Origin: Urechis unicinctus
Taxonomy: Eukaryota; Annelida; Polychaeta; Xenopneusta; Urechidae
Assembly: GCA_034190875.2 (NCBI GenBank)
Contig: CM067343.1
Span: 60,517,145-60,581,144, forward strand
Reading direction: 5' to 3'
Length of the DNA stretch: 64,000 bases
Every line of letters begins with the position of its first letter. Positions within the stretch are counted from its first letter, which is position 1. Shown one piece after another: positions 10,340 through 23,419 of the stretch. The notes beneath the pieces were generated by a model that had not been told where the DNA came from, searched no databases, and worked only from the letters and a program-made list of their open reading frames with translations. The position numbers and the translations under genes were made by a program.

Positions 10340-11240
10340 AATTAATTGGCTTCGGTAAGAATGCATCTGCCATATTGTATATACCTGAGCAGTTTTGATA
10401 CAGTTATAACCATCTTCTATGGGCGGTGTGACACTCCGATGCATCAATCGGGGTTGACCTCTTTTATCCGAAAACATTGTCATGATATCGTTGCTTTTCA
10501 TGTCGCATTCTTCAACGATGAACTGGTCTTTTGCTCTCTTTACAAATAATATGGGTGATATTATTGTCTTTGTAACATTAGTCTGATGTGGAATGCTATT
10601 GTTCGTTGATGTAGTCACCCTCTGCAAAATGTGATAACGAGTGTTTCACATTAGACTAGGAAAATAGCCGACTTCCGCTTTGAGATTAACTAAAGTTAAA
10701 ATACCACCACACTGCAACTATTGAATATCTACATCAAAGGTATCGATTCATTTTCAGCATACCTGCATTATGAATATTCCAATATGGCTGAGCGATATAG
10801 TAGATGATCGAGCCCAGTTGAATGCTTCAACACAACCCATGTATGATTAACAACAGCGGCTCTACCCTACACTTACCTTAAGTTGAACCCTCACAAATCC
10901 GTAATCATGGTATGCAAACTTACTGGGTATGTAAGTTCATAACCGCCAACATCCTCCCTTGGACTGCCTCTGTAGATCCCTTCGCTAACATATCAACAGG
11001 ATATTGAACGCATGGAACCATGCACTATGCTCTCGCCGTCGCATATGTCAGAAGATTTGTGCCGAAAGCGAACCACATATATAGCCAATCGTTTATTCTT
11101 CTTGTTAACTATGACATTGATCGCCCCATGCTAGAAAGTCGCCCTTATTACGTTCTCTATGATGCATCTACGATTGGCAGCCTTAGCCCCAAGATGGAAA
11201 GTTCAATGACGCTGATGGCTTGGAACAAGAGGTTCTACAC
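10340..11240. repeat. IR-A left arm, block a (partners 32,760-33,000, 33,430-33,600 and 33,890-34,365, inverted)
   Basis: 10,340-10,700 matches the reverse complement of 33,890-34,365, including the shared run AGAATGCATCTGCCA. 10,990-11,230 matches the reverse complement of 32,760-32,975 and, less completely, 33,430-33,600 (shared core TGATGCATCTACG here). No gene family is recognised in the frames on either strand. Confidence 0.75.
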
Positions 11241-11600
11241 GACAGTTGTTATTACAAATACCCAATCGTAACCTTACTCAATATTCATGATTATCGACGG
11301 AGATATGTATTGCATCAAACTATCATCGAGAATAAATTATACGAATATAACCCTCCATTTGGCTGACTATAAGCTGTTTTAGTCTATTGCAATGATCTTT
11401 GCGCAATCATATCAAACTTGACAAGAGACGCTCTCTGCTATTATGTCATGCATCCTCCGTTGAGCTAGGTATGGGTTACTGTGTATTAAGTTAATCACGA
11501 TTTACTGCACGTTTCCTACATTATAGGAGATCCCTTCGCCTCTATAGAGGGTTATTGAAACGTTTATTAAACTTCGCAACATCTCGCTATAATAACAAAA
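11097..11600. repeat. Tandem duplication, unit 1 (unit 2 at 11,786-12,255)
   Basis: The match is about 95% by eye with an offset near 666 bases, from TTACGTTCTCTATGATGCAT to the run AACATCTCGCTATAATAACA. The inner part (11,240-11,465) also matches 17,960-18,165 directly and 27,650-27,850 inverted, but those copies are much more diverged. This tandem step is therefore the youngest large duplication seen in the left arm. Confidence 0.88.
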
Positions 11601-11604
11601 CTAT

Positions 11605-12255
11605 CGTATGCACAATCTCTATTCTTCATCTGTCTCTCTTTCCTCGATATACCCTTCGTCCCTCGCCCCGCCCTCGCCTCTCCACAATCGTTTTTATCAA
11701 CAGGATAGATCATTATAACCATCGGTGTCGTCTCTCTCCGCCATCAATCGTCAGACGACCTTTTTATCCGAAAGCTTGTCATCGCTCTTCTTGTTAACTA
11801 GACATTCTTCATTTTACGTTTCTCTATGATGCATCTACGATTGGCAGCCTTAGCCCCAAGATGGAAAGCTCATGACGCTGATGGCTTGGAACAAGAGGTT
11901 CTACACGACAGTTGTTATTTACAAATACCCAATCGTAACCTTACTCAATATTCATGAATTATCGACGACTATCCGTATTGCATGTATCATCGAGAATAAA
12001 TTATACGAATATAACCCTCCATTTGGCTGACTATAAGCTGTTTTAGTCTATTGCAATGATCTGTGCGCAATCATATCAAACTTGACAAGAGACGCTCTCT
12101 GCTATTATGTCATGCATCCTTCCGTTGAGCTAGTTATGGGTGCTGTGATTACTTAATCACGATTTACTGCACGTTTCCTACATTATAGGAGACTTTTCTT
12201 AGAGGTACTTTGTTTATTAACTTCGTCAACATCTCGCTATAATAACAAAACAGCT
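11605..12255. repeat. Tandem duplication, unit 2, with a shortened head
   Basis: 11,786-12,255 repeats unit 1. The head (11,690-11,790) keeps fragments resembling 10,390-10,475 (a TATAACCATC run and TTTTTATCCGAAA near TTGTCAT), so this unit looks like a copy of 10,340-11,600 with an internal deletion. No gene is seen. Confidence 0.7.
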
Positions 12256-12560
12256 GAATGTCAAACACATCATTTATCGTATTCACAAGAGGTTCTATAC
12301 AGCATACTGTTCCTCGGGCATGTCAAACATATGCTATCCAGTTTTGTTACGCTTCATATATATAAAAAAAATATTAATTCACTTCTTCTACATCTCGCCA
12401 TTATAACGAAACAACTGCCTATGGCGAAATTTAAGCAACTAATTTATCAAATTTTCAAGAGGTTCTACACAACAGATAGTTCCTAGGGCATGCCAAACAT
12501 ATGTTATCCATTCATATTACGCTTCATATGTGAATGAATTCATTAATTCACATACCGCAA
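12227..12560. repeat. 161-bp tandem pair
   Basis: Two units begin near ATCTCG at 12,231 and 12,392, each ending with a TTACGCTTCATAT run. The paralogous stretch 18,240-18,400 has only one unit. Confidence 0.75.
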
Positions 12561-12654
12561 AAGACCGTTAAATGTCGCATTTACGTTTCAACAATCTAAA
12601 AACTCATATTTATACCTAACCAATCCTAATTATTCAACTGTACTTGGAAACCAA

Positions 12655-13255
12655 ACGTTCGTACTGGTACTACCTTTTAATGTAGCAATATATTTCAACG
12701 CACATTAACGCTATTTCGCTCTCGCCAATGTGATAGGAGAAGTGGATAGATGACAAGCCGCCTTCATTATTGAAATAGCTACCTTGCATTCCATCTACAG
12801 AGCAAGTTTGAACAATGACACAGGGCCTATTACTTACAAATGAAACAAATAACAAATAAGCAAAATGTAACTTATTTACAGTTTAACATTTGAATAATTT
12901 ATATGCAGTCGACTACGAATATTATTTCGCAAAAAGGCAGTAAAAATTGTGCCTTTAAAATACTCATACACACACAATCGCACGCAAACAATCACATAAT
13001 TTTACATGTATATTGAAAACATATAAAGATATTATAATATATATAATATACATAAATATATATACCTACATATCTAAATGGTATGTATATACATATATAC
13101 ATATATAAGTATATAAAATATATAAATGTATATATATGTATATATATATGTATATATTTTTGTATATATATATAAATATATATATATGTATATATATATG
13201 TATGGATATATATATAAAATATTATATATATATATTAATATATATACAGATACAC

Positions 13256-13302
<47 letters not shown>

Positions 13303-14870
13303 TAAATATATATATATAATATACATATACATATAGATATATAAATATAAGTATATATTTAGAAATTTATATATATATACATATGGAAATATATATATAT
13401 TTATATAAATAATTAATATAGATATATATAAGATAACCAGATTGATTTCAGCCTGTTTGTGTTAAATGACTTTCAAGCTTCCTGGACGATTTTATTCATG
13501 CTGGGTTAGATATCGTATATCAGCCAGCGAAAACCAAGACCAACCCGTTATAATACATGTCAAGCACTTTTTTATCAATTGTTGTTCATCGAACCGAAGA
13601 TCGAAGTCGACGACATTGATTGTACAGTTGTTCCTTCCAACAAGGAAACATATTTTGTCCTATGAGGTGCTAGCTGCACTCTCATATCGGTTTCCGCAAT
13701 AGTGTCACATTGTCATGATGATGTTGTCCGCTTTTCTACTTCGAGTGACATTTCTGTTTTTCAACAATAACCTGCTATTCAGTCACTGACCCAGAAAAGT
13801 AATATCTGGTGATGTTAGTGTAAACAGTGTTTAGTCCAGTAGATGTAAAGCTTTCGGACATAAAAGGAGCTGTTCACAGAGAACGCTTCCTCTATCTGTA
13901 AATAAGCAATGTGAATTCGCTTTCAATGCAACGCGCAATATGCTTTAACCGTATCTCGATATCGCACGTCTTAAACAACTGAATGTTGTTACCGATTGGA
14001 ACCTGATGTGTTTAAGGTCGACCAGGTTGTTGTTATCTATGTCGGTCATGTTGTTGTGTTGAATTCGGGTTTGATAGCTGATGCAGTCATATACAACTGC
14101 CTGCTTAAAGTGCGAACCCACCACGTATATTTACATATCGGTTCAATGGCTGCATTAAGGGAGAACACTTCAAACAAAGTATCTAGTTTAATACACACCT
14201 TTACTTCTTTAACCGTGAATGCTTGAAGGTACAGTAATTGTGAGTGATTTAGAATATAGCTAAATGATGTTAGCTACATGTCACTCAATATATATTCGTA
14301 TGAGCGCTGCCGTAGACTATCAGAAAAAGACATTTACCGTAATTATACCAAGTATCGACGATGCGCGTCTCAACGGCGTCTTTTTTAATATACCCATGTG
14401 GAAATACAAATGCGCATTATTTGGCATTTTATTAAATAAACCGTTGGATGGTTAATATATTACAATATAGCCTAACCTAAGATTATCTAATACGTATCAG
14501 CTACGTTCAGTATTCTGTGTCAATGAATTTGATATGTTTATACGATTCGCGTACATACGTACGCGTATTGATATATTAACACAGTATGTTTTTTTAATCA
14601 TACAACAAAGCAAACCAATAGTGATGTGCTTCTCAGCGGATTTCATGTCTCATAACATAATCACCAAATGTGTACGTCACTTATATCCGAAAGAGGATTG
14701 ATCACTATGTGTAACATTGTGGTGAATGCACCAATAAATATCGACGCAGAATCAGTTTCCCATCCATTATCTGTTCAATCACTAGCCACTATGACAGATT
14801 ATTGGACAGATTAATGCAGCAATGGAACCTAATAAAAGATGAATTACAGCTCAATGTATTCATTCTTTCC
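12655..14870. repeat. Direct repeat block c, copy 1 (copy 2 at 18,515-21,400)
   Basis: Collinear direct matches include 12,660-12,860 with 18,520-18,725, 13,480-13,600 with 19,430-19,555, 13,890-14,060 with 19,835-20,010, 14,200-14,300 with 20,160-20,260, and 14,700-14,870 with 21,210-21,400. Both copies hold a TA-rich satellite at the same place. Copy 1 lacks a 596-bp segment present in copy 2 at 20,614-21,209. No gene is recognised. Confidence 0.88.
13014..13435. repeat. TA-rich satellite with TATATG/TATATAC variants
   Basis: This is low-complexity TA sequence with scattered interruptions. The equivalent tract in copy 2 of block c is 18,838-19,320. Open frames across it encode only Tyr/Ile repeats and are not genes. 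Confidence 0.95.
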
Positions 14871-15745
14871 AAGAATGTATCCAATGCATTGCCCAATAAT
14901 ACAAAGTGGCTAATTGAACATTAGCCAAAAAACGTATTTTCTATAGCACTGGATGCATAGCAATGGAGGGGTCGTTCGAAGTGATACGATGCACTTTTGA
15001 AAGCGTAAGGTTTTGAAATATGTGATTGGGCAAACAAAGCGGTAACCCTGTATGCCCTTGTCTTTTGCTTCATGACATTTTACCAGTGCTTTAGACTGGT
15101 CATGTGAATGGGTCTAACAACGGCCCTGGATGCATTACATCATTAGCCACATATTTCAGAATTTAACAAACGGAAATGTCGGTAATAGGTAGTAACTTCC
15201 CTTCCATATACTAGCATCATTTGTCCGAGGTCGACGCACACAGACCCCTCGAAGTAAGTTATACTAGCTCGTGGTCAAAGTTCGTGTTCGATATTCATTA
15301 GATAATACCGCACAGCATCTCGGCAAAACTAAGAAGCAGTTGTGCTTGACAAATGTTAACCAAGCGATCGTGCGGCCAATTTTATATCAAATGAATGTCA
15401 GAATATAAGTTGTCTATCCGCATTAACTACGAGATGGGGAAAAACAGTTTCCCTAAACGCTACAAAAAGACAAATTGGTCGATATTTCAAGGATCATAAC
15501 CATTTATGTGAGTTGCCAATTCCTTATCCATGCAATATTTCAACCCTCAATTAGCATAGAAGACACCGAATGACTTGGTTGGTTGATATTCAGCTCTTGA
15601 AAGATTGCCAAGTTTAACACATGTCATTTCACATATAATGAATACTGTTTTAATTGACACTCCATATATTTGAACACATGCGATTCAAATCTTCATTTAA
15701 CTCTGGAATGAATGCTGCCATATAGATTTTAACCAGTATTGTATT
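14870..15745. repeat. Block d, copy 1 (inverted copy at 34,375-35,310)
   Basis: A strong inverted match (about 85-90% by eye) runs through the block, for example 15,480-15,600 with 34,560-34,700 and 15,000-15,110 with 35,075-35,185. The two copies are not at mirror positions of IR-A: the coordinate sum here is about 50,100, against about 46,000 for neighbouring blocks. One copy has therefore moved. No terminal repeats were seen that would make it a known transposon class. Confidence 0.85.
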
Positions 15746-15889
15746 GTTCCCCTACGTATACCAGCATTGGGTATGTCTGATTGTGTAATGGAGCGTTGAA
15801 GCATTTATTTCGAAAACTTAGGTGCATATCATGCCATGTGACTGCCTTCATGCTATATCATGATACTTACCAATGTTTCACAGAAATCA

Positions 15890-17640
15890 GAATAATATTA
15901 TGTATAATCATATAATCGTTTCATGCATTAGCCTGGAGAGTGTATATTTCAAACGTTAAAGCAAGTTTCTATGACACACATGAGACGTTTTGGTGAAATA
16001 ATTGCATATTGTGCCAAACGTCTTTTAAGCTTATTAGCATAGGGGCTTTGCTCAAATCTAATATCCTCCAGGCTACATGTTCGAACTAGACTCAGTCCGC
16101 TTAATAAGGAGTTAGGCTAGATATTCGATTAGGATATTTGTCTTTGCAGCTAAGATGGATGGTAATACCGGAGGGAATGGATGTGAGTCGATAATGCAAC
16201 GCCAAATATCGATGAAAATCGGCTGTGCACATTCTCACGCCAGATATTATCAATCTCAGGGGATAATCTCAAATAGACCTTAATTTCCACCGAACTGAAA
16301 TTAACATAAGCTTAGGCAATACTGCAACATCCTTCCGCAGTTTTGTTGTATTACAGATATGAATTGAGGATTGTGTTGTTTACAAAACACTTATCAGTGA
16401 TGATCCATTTGAACCATAACAACCAAGCCTAAACAAATTAATATGTCATTCATGTTATTGTTCTGTGTTATTCCATATCATTTCTTTTATCAATATTAAG
16501 TGCCAAAGGAGAGTAGAAGACTAACGGTATGACTGTTTAATAAATATTGAGCTTTTATCATTATCATATACAAAGAATAAACGCTTACTGTTTGCCTGCA
16601 GCGTGTGTAATGAACGTGAAAGTAGTTGCAACAGGCAACATACATTTAGTACGATGCTCGCTGAACACTCGATACTCTGAATGATATTTGTACAAACTTT
16701 AGCTCAACTACTTCGGTGTTTTGTGTCAAGATGAAGTAAAATTACCGACACGCTTTCTGCAAAATGGCTCAATAACCCATATAACGTGTCTACATAGTGT
16801 CTGAGACTAAAATACTTGCAAACTTACCGCACCCCACTTACCGAATATCAGCCATCAATTCAACGTAGATCGCATCGATGATTACTAGATTCTTGGTGAA
16901 ATAATTGTAGCTAGATGTAGTCAAATAAGCTTGTGGATACCATTACCTGCTTTTGAATTATTCCATGCGTTTACCCCCATAATAGCAAGCAACAATTAAC
17001 GAGAGATAAGGTTGGTAAGCGCACGTTGCATGGTTGTTTAATTGAACGGGCCAATTCAATCATATTTATTGCACTGAACAATTTTACATGAAACCCCTAT
17101 TCATTTTTGACATTATATAAAGTCGATCTCTTGCATTTACTGCTAATCTTTCTGAAACAAGAGCGGTATAGGTCTGTTCTTTAAACGCTTATCTTTGCTT
17201 TGCGTTACATACCAACGAATGATACTCTATGAAGAGGTAAATGTATTATTTATTTAATGCGACTTTAATATGATTTGGTCACCACAGTTACCGGCAATTT
17301 GTAGGTGTTGACAATATGTTGAGGAATATATGTAAGTTTATCTAAGGAATTCATAGCATCTGAAACTCTACATAAAACTATTTCTGTGGGCAACGTTTGA
17401 AAACAGTCGACAAAATCGTGTACGTAATTACAAATGAGTAGATCAGGTGTATATCTACATGCTGAACGATATCGTCGGGAATCTATTTGAGCCGGTGACA
17501 GAAAATCTATCATCAAAGCGTGATAATCGACCATATTTATGGCACAACAGTCGTAAACTCCCACAATTCTGTTTTTATGACTTAACATGAATGCACAAGC
17601 CGTTATACATGATATGTTAAACACTCATTGATCATGGTCA
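15890..17640. repeat. IR-A left arm, block e (partner 28,180-30,220, inverted)
   Basis: Collinear inverted matches include 15,960-16,090 with 30,040-30,190, 16,330-16,620 with 29,400-29,720, 16,790-16,990 with 28,670-29,260, 17,040-17,130 with 28,560-28,620, and 17,265-17,500 with 28,140-28,370. An open frame at 17,265-17,624 (minus, 119 codons) is partly kept in the partner, but nearly all differences change amino acids, so coding is not supported. Confidence 0.85.
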
Positions 17641-18515
17641 ATTCATTATATCAAGGAGACCTTTCGGAATAACGGATATATGTGTCCTCGAGTTTGAGAA
17701 CAGGTTCAGACTAACCTTTATTTCTTATTTCCTGCTATAGCTTAATATCCTACCTTATGGGGTGTAAAAAAATAGATTCTGAACACTAGGGCAGACTGTA
17801 TTTGTCAGAATCAGCAACTGTGCTGTGCTATAAGTGTTCCAATTATTTATCGTGCTGACAATTCAGATGGACTTAACATGTTGCACTTAAAATGTGAGGC
17901 AGTCTGCATCAATATCAAAGACATCACATGAGTCGTGAAATTCAACGGTTTTTATTCCAAAAACCAATCGTAACCTTAATCATTATTCGTGATAATCGAC
18001 GGAGACATGTTTTGCATCCAAAAAACATCATGAATAAAAGATACGAATATAACTTTTATATTGGTTTGCTATAAGCTGTTTTAGTTTATTGCAATGATCT
18101 GTGCGAAATCATATTAAACTTAACAAGAGCCGCTCTCTGCTTTTAAGTTATGCATCCTTCCATTAAACCATTTGCTTTTATCTCAATGTAGTGTGCATTA
18201 CAGTATACTTTTTTGTACAGGCAATTCCTTATTTTTCTTCTTCTACATCTCGCAATGATAACGAAACAATTGAATATTGTGAATTTCACACATCTCATTT
18301 ACAAGAAGTTCTACACAGCATACAGTGCATCGGGCATGTCAAACATATGGTATCCATTTACATTACGCTTCGTATGTAAATAAATGAATTAATTCACCTA
18401 CAGCAAAACACTGTTAAATGTCTCATTTACTTTTAAGATATCTGAAAGCAAACACTGTGCTGTGATCTCATATTTATTTAACCCAACTAATTATAATTAA
18501 TTAACCGTATTTGGA
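17640..18515. repeat. Blocks b' and linker: copies of 11,240-11,465 and 12,390-12,560
   Basis: 17,965-18,170 is a diverged direct copy of 11,255-11,465. 18,230-18,410 is a direct copy of the 161-bp unit at 12,390-12,560. 17,780-18,170 also pairs inverted with 27,650-27,990. No gene is seen; 17,640-17,780 has no partner. Confidence 0.75.
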
Positions 18516-18837
18516 AACCAGACGTTCGTACTGCTACTATCCTTAAATTAGCAATTTCAACACGCATTACCGCTAATTTGCCATCGCTAATGTGACAGGA
18601 GAAGTGGTTAAATAACAAGTCTCCTTCATTATTGAAGTAACTACAGTGCATTTCATCTACATTGCAAGTATGGACAAAGCCACTTGATCTATTATCTACA
18701 AATGAAACTAAATCAAATGAGCGAAATGAAACTTAATTAGTGTTAAACATTTGAATGCAGTCGACTACGATAATAATTTCGCAAAATGGCACTAAACATT
18801 GCGCCTTTAAAATAATCATACACACACAAACACTCAA

Positions 18838-18969
18838 ATATATTTATATGCATATATGAATATACATATATACATACATATATATATGAATATATATATA
18901 AATATATATAAATATATATTTATAAATATATATATATAGAGATATATCTATGTACATATTTATGTATGT

Positions 18970-19014
<45 letters not shown>

Positions 19015-19210
19015 TATATGCATATATATATATATTCATATGCACATACATATTTATGTATATATATATACATATATATTTATATATATATATTTGTATA
19101 TATATATATATTTATTTATAAATATATATATATATGTATATATATTTGCATACATATATATATGTATATATATATTTATATATATATATATGTATATATA
19201 GATATATATG

Positions 19211-19279
<69 letters not shown>

Positions 19280-19320
19280 ATATATATATATATATATATA
19301 TATGTGCGTGTATATATATA
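18838..19320. repeat. TA-rich satellite in block c copy 2
   Basis: This is near-pure TA with CATATA and TATGTA variants, flanked on both sides by sequence matching the flanks of 13,014-13,435. The many overlapping Tyr/Ile frames are artefacts. Confidence 0.95.
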
Positions 19321-20613
19321 CGTCAGACCAGGGTGTGGCTCGCAATTATTGTCTCGCGAGGTCATTTCAATTCACAATAGTGCAATAGTGTAATTGATTG
19401 TAGTTTGTTTGTTATAAATGTCTCTTGATCTTCGTGGACTATTTCAATCATGCTGGATTTGATATCTTATACAGCCAGCGAAAACTAGGACCAACCCGTT
19501 ATAATACATGTCAAGCACTTTTTTTATCAATTGTTGTTCAATAATATTGGTTGTACAGTTGTTCCGGTCAAAAGGGAGCATACTTTTCCCTATTTTTAGG
19601 TGCTAGTTGCACTCGTATATTGGTGTCCGTAATAGTGTCACATGGTCATGACGATGTTGTCGGCTTTTCTACTTCGAGTGACATTTCTATTTTTCAACAA
19701 TAACCTGCTATTCAGTCATTGACCCGGAAGAGTAATATCTGATGATGTATGTGACACAGTGTTTCGTTTATTTGATGCAAGGCTTTCTAGCGTTAAAGTA
19801 GCTCTTCATAGAGAACGCTTCCTCTACCTTTAAATAAGCAATTTTAATTCGCTTACAATGCAACGCGCAATATGCTTTAACCGTATCTCGATATCGCACG
19901 TCTTAAACAACTGAATGTTGTTACCGATTGGAACCTGATGTGTTTAAGGTCGACCAAGATGTTTTTATAGATGTCGGTCATGTTGTAGTGTTGAATTCGG
20001 GTTTGATAGCTGATGCAGCCATATGCCACATATATTTACAAATCGGTTGGTCGTTTTTTACACAAGCACTGTGAGTTGATGGTGGTTGAAAATAAACTAA
20101 CATTAAGGGAGAACACTTCAAGCACTGTACCTGGTTCAATACATACCGTCATTTCACTAACCGTGAATGCTTGAAGGCACAGTAATTGTAAGTGATTTTC
20201 AATATAGCTAAACGATGTTAGCTACATATCACTCAATATATATTCGTATGAGCTCTGTCATATCCTACTAGAAGGCATTTGCCGTTAGTATGCCAAGTTA
20301 CGACGATGCGCGTCTTTTGGAATACACGCCTTATATTGGCCGAAGTCGGCATCGGCAGTATCATGTGGGAATAAAACGCGCAGTATTTGGCATTTGTTCA
20401 AGTTGACCATTGGATTGGTTAATATATTACAATATAGCCCGTCTTCTATGTATATATATATTCGTACATTCGTACGCGTATAAATACGTTAACACACAAG
20501 TTTTTTTAATCGTATACAAAAGCAAACCAATAGTGCTGTGCTGCAAACAAATTCATTATTTCATCACATCATCACCGAATGAATACGTCACCCAGTTCAG
20601 GAAGAGGATTGAT

Positions 20614-21209
20614 AAATGAAGGACATCGACTTCGATGCACTAGGCTTACAGTAATTGCTTGGCATGTGGATAGATTTATGGACTTCGTTGAAAAGATTGC
20701 AACTGTGAGAGCATCGATTTGTGCCCAGTTATTTCGCGAAATTCCTCAAATATCTACTACGTTCTTTTTTGTATGTATTATTTCCAATTTAATTATATGC
20801 AGTAAATCGGAAACTAACCTACAGATTTGTACCATTGAAAATAGAATTTGCACAGTCGCATGTGGCGATAACATTAGCATAAGAGAACAGATAAGTGCCA
20901 CATCCCGAGGATCATTTACATCGGTATCTGTGTGAGATATTAGCTTGTATCCGCTACTCCATTACAACTAATAACTCAATCTGTAGTGAACATCGTTTAA
21001 TATTCTTGGCCAAAAGCACCGATATCTAAATCACTTGGGCATTGGGACCACACGTTAGTCAAAGAAACGGCTCAATGTCTGTTTTCTTTTATTCTAGAAA
21101 TACGCAAATTAATCGGGTTAACATTCCGAGCATTCTATAACAGCAAGCATAAGCAAATTGCAACCCCATTCAATTAAAGTGTTGAAGTGTATATTTAGCG
21201 TTTTGATGT
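20614..21209. mobile_element. 596-bp segment absent from paralogue, flanked by ATTGAT repeats
   Basis: Copy 1 of block c reads GAGGATTGATCACTATGTG (14,693-14,711) without a break. Copy 2 has the same words separated by 596 bases, with ATTGAT at both junctions (20,608-20,613 and 21,210-21,215). That fits insertion with a 6-bp target duplication, or deletion in copy 1 between direct ATTGAT repeats. I see no terminal inverted repeats and no poly-A tail. A 118-codon frame (20,579-20,935, plus) crosses the left junction and includes a hydrophobic run (TTFFFVCIISNLIICS), with no known family. Confidence 0.5.
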
Positions 21210-23361
21210 ATTGATCACTATGTGTGAAATTGTAGCGAATGCACCTATGAATATCGACGCAGAATCAGGTTCCTATCTATCATCTGTTCAATCACTTGTC
21301 ATTATGACAGACTATGTGACAGATAAATGCAGAAATGGAACTTAATAAACGATGAATTACAGCTCAATGTATTCACTCTTTCCAAGAATGTACCTTCGTG
21401 ACTTGTGTACCGGACAACACAGGAGAGCCAAATAACCATTCAGCATGCAAGGGTTTACACCAAAGGCCTTTATGAGTTATGTTAAAGGCAGCACTGTGAT
21501 CTCACGACCAGTCTATTTAGATGGATAGTATTCGCAGAAAACCGATATACAGAGGTTGCAATAACGTTGCTCTTAATACTTCCGGGTCGCACATGATTTT
21601 ATAATCATCTTACGGCGATGCACTACCTGAATATGCTGGCTGTGTCACATATACTGACTGTTTGTCTCTCAGTGGCACTGCGGAATATTGTGATTGTTAC
21701 TATAATTCCGATCTCGAGTATGTAGAAATGAGACACACTGGTAATTGTTCGTAGATGATATTATTAAATAGTTGCACGGTATCATTCTCAATTTAAGGAT
21801 TGGTTTATATTGAATGTTTTTATTTGCTCCATTTTCTGCAGTCAAACCCAATATCGCTACCGGAAATAATCAATCTTTTAACAGGTTACTATTGAAATCC
21901 AAATAAATCGTAAAAAAACTCTTACAGCACTGCTTGTCTTATCAATCATCAGAACCAAAGCAACCACCAAACTTAAATTGCCTGTCGATGTAAATGTCAG
22001 CTGCGCCATTAATGTATGGCCCAGTCTGGGGGAATATCTTATCAAGAGCAGCCAAACAAACATGGCTTTGTTCATTAAAGTTCCACTGTATACCAGCACA
22101 TTAGTCTGTAGTGTAGCTAGGTCACTTAGTCACTCAGTGAATGCAGTATGAATAAAAAAAGTTGAAAAAATTATTGACGCGGATAGATGAAACAATTGTT
22201 ACATTCGTACTCTTCGCAAGTGTTGTGTTCCAAGAATAAAATGATACATACCTGTAAGGCTGGACACAACAGCCAGTCATTGGTGGCAATGTTTGTGCGT
22301 GATCTACCTGACAAGTGACCTCTAAAATCTCACCTGACACAAACCATCAAGATATGCTGCATTTCCCTATTGATTAACCTTGGTCACTACGCACTCAAAT
22401 TACCACACTATTCGCTAGGTTTCTCTTACTCATTTTTAGTGACATTATTAAAATGTCCCTGGCTTCCGATTAGGACGAATTTGCCACGCACTACAGTGTT
22501 ATGTTGAAATTGCGGGACAATTTGGGCTAAAATAGCAGGACAGCATTTGCCTTTTTTTCTGATTTTGACCGGGGAACCAATATCCCTTCCATTTACTTGT
22601 CAAGTTTATCTTTCGTTCCCTGGGTTTGTTGATAATGAACCCCACAAAACGTCTGTTTATCTCGATAACGAAGGTAAGTACTGTCAGTCTATTGCATCTT
22701 TATATGTTACATTCACTATATCCTTACGAGGATAATCTAATCTGCAATGTGCCCCTTTGTTGTGTTGAGACTTTATAAATGGTAATCAATGATTACTCCA
22801 GATTACCGAAGGCTAGGTTAGGTTTATATTGTGGAAATTATCGGTCCCCAGGCATACGGATGCTTACAATTTGCAATTTACAAAATGTCACTACCAATAA
22901 GTCATGTCGAACGACAAATAATGAAATAGCAGAGCAGAATTTCAAAACCGTCTTATGGTAACTAAATTATTTAAACCAAGCTGAACATATAATGATGATA
23001 TGTACAGGTTGCACCAATTCGAAACACAAAGTATACTGCCTGAATTTGGAAATATGGAATCAATTGAAGGCTCTTGAGAATGCTACCACCTGTGCACATG
23101 GCTTATGTGAGCGAGTGAACAAGACCGAAATGGGTCTAGAAACTCTGCTCATATGGCTATGAGGAAAATGTGGACTACTTTATTTGCATTTTTTCTCATT
23201 TTCTATTCGAATCAAATTGGATAAAGTAACAAAATATTTGTGTGTGATTAATGCAGTAAGCAATTTTATGATGACGGCCAATGGCAATGCTCTCCTTATT
23301 TAGGCGTATATAGTACAGCAACAAAGTGACGAGTGATGGAAATCTACGATGTCATCGCTAT

Positions 23362-23419
23362 ACAATGTGCAATGTAATACGCAGCAAAACACAATGTGCA
23401 ATGTAATACGCAGCAAAAC
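23362..23419. repeat. 29-bp perfect tandem pair
   Basis: The unit begins ACAATGTGCAATGTAATACG and ends GCAGCAAAAC; the second copy starts at 23,391. I did not see it duplicated in the IR-B partner near 62,190-62,240. Confidence 0.9.

Larger units (their letters stand above)
18515..21400. repeat. Direct repeat block c, copy 2
   Basis: It is paired with 12,655-14,870 (see that entry). It includes a TA satellite at 18,838-19,320 and the extra segment at 20,614-21,209. The matching sequence ends near 21,400, and 21,400-21,597 shows no partner in this window. Confidence 0.88.

Noticed and set aside
17265..17624. 119-codon minus frame partly kept at 28,140-28,280
   Set aside because: Nearly all differences change amino acids, the partner is frameshifted, and no family is recognised.
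18950..19393. Several overlapping Tyr/Ile-rich frames on both strands
   Set aside because: They are (TA)n low-complexity sequence.
22547..22735. Open frame paired with 62,795-63,178 and resembling the start of an Ig-like domain
   Set aside because: There are about twelve replacement against four silent differences, and the frame is broken in the left arm. The Ig resemblance is a few residues only.
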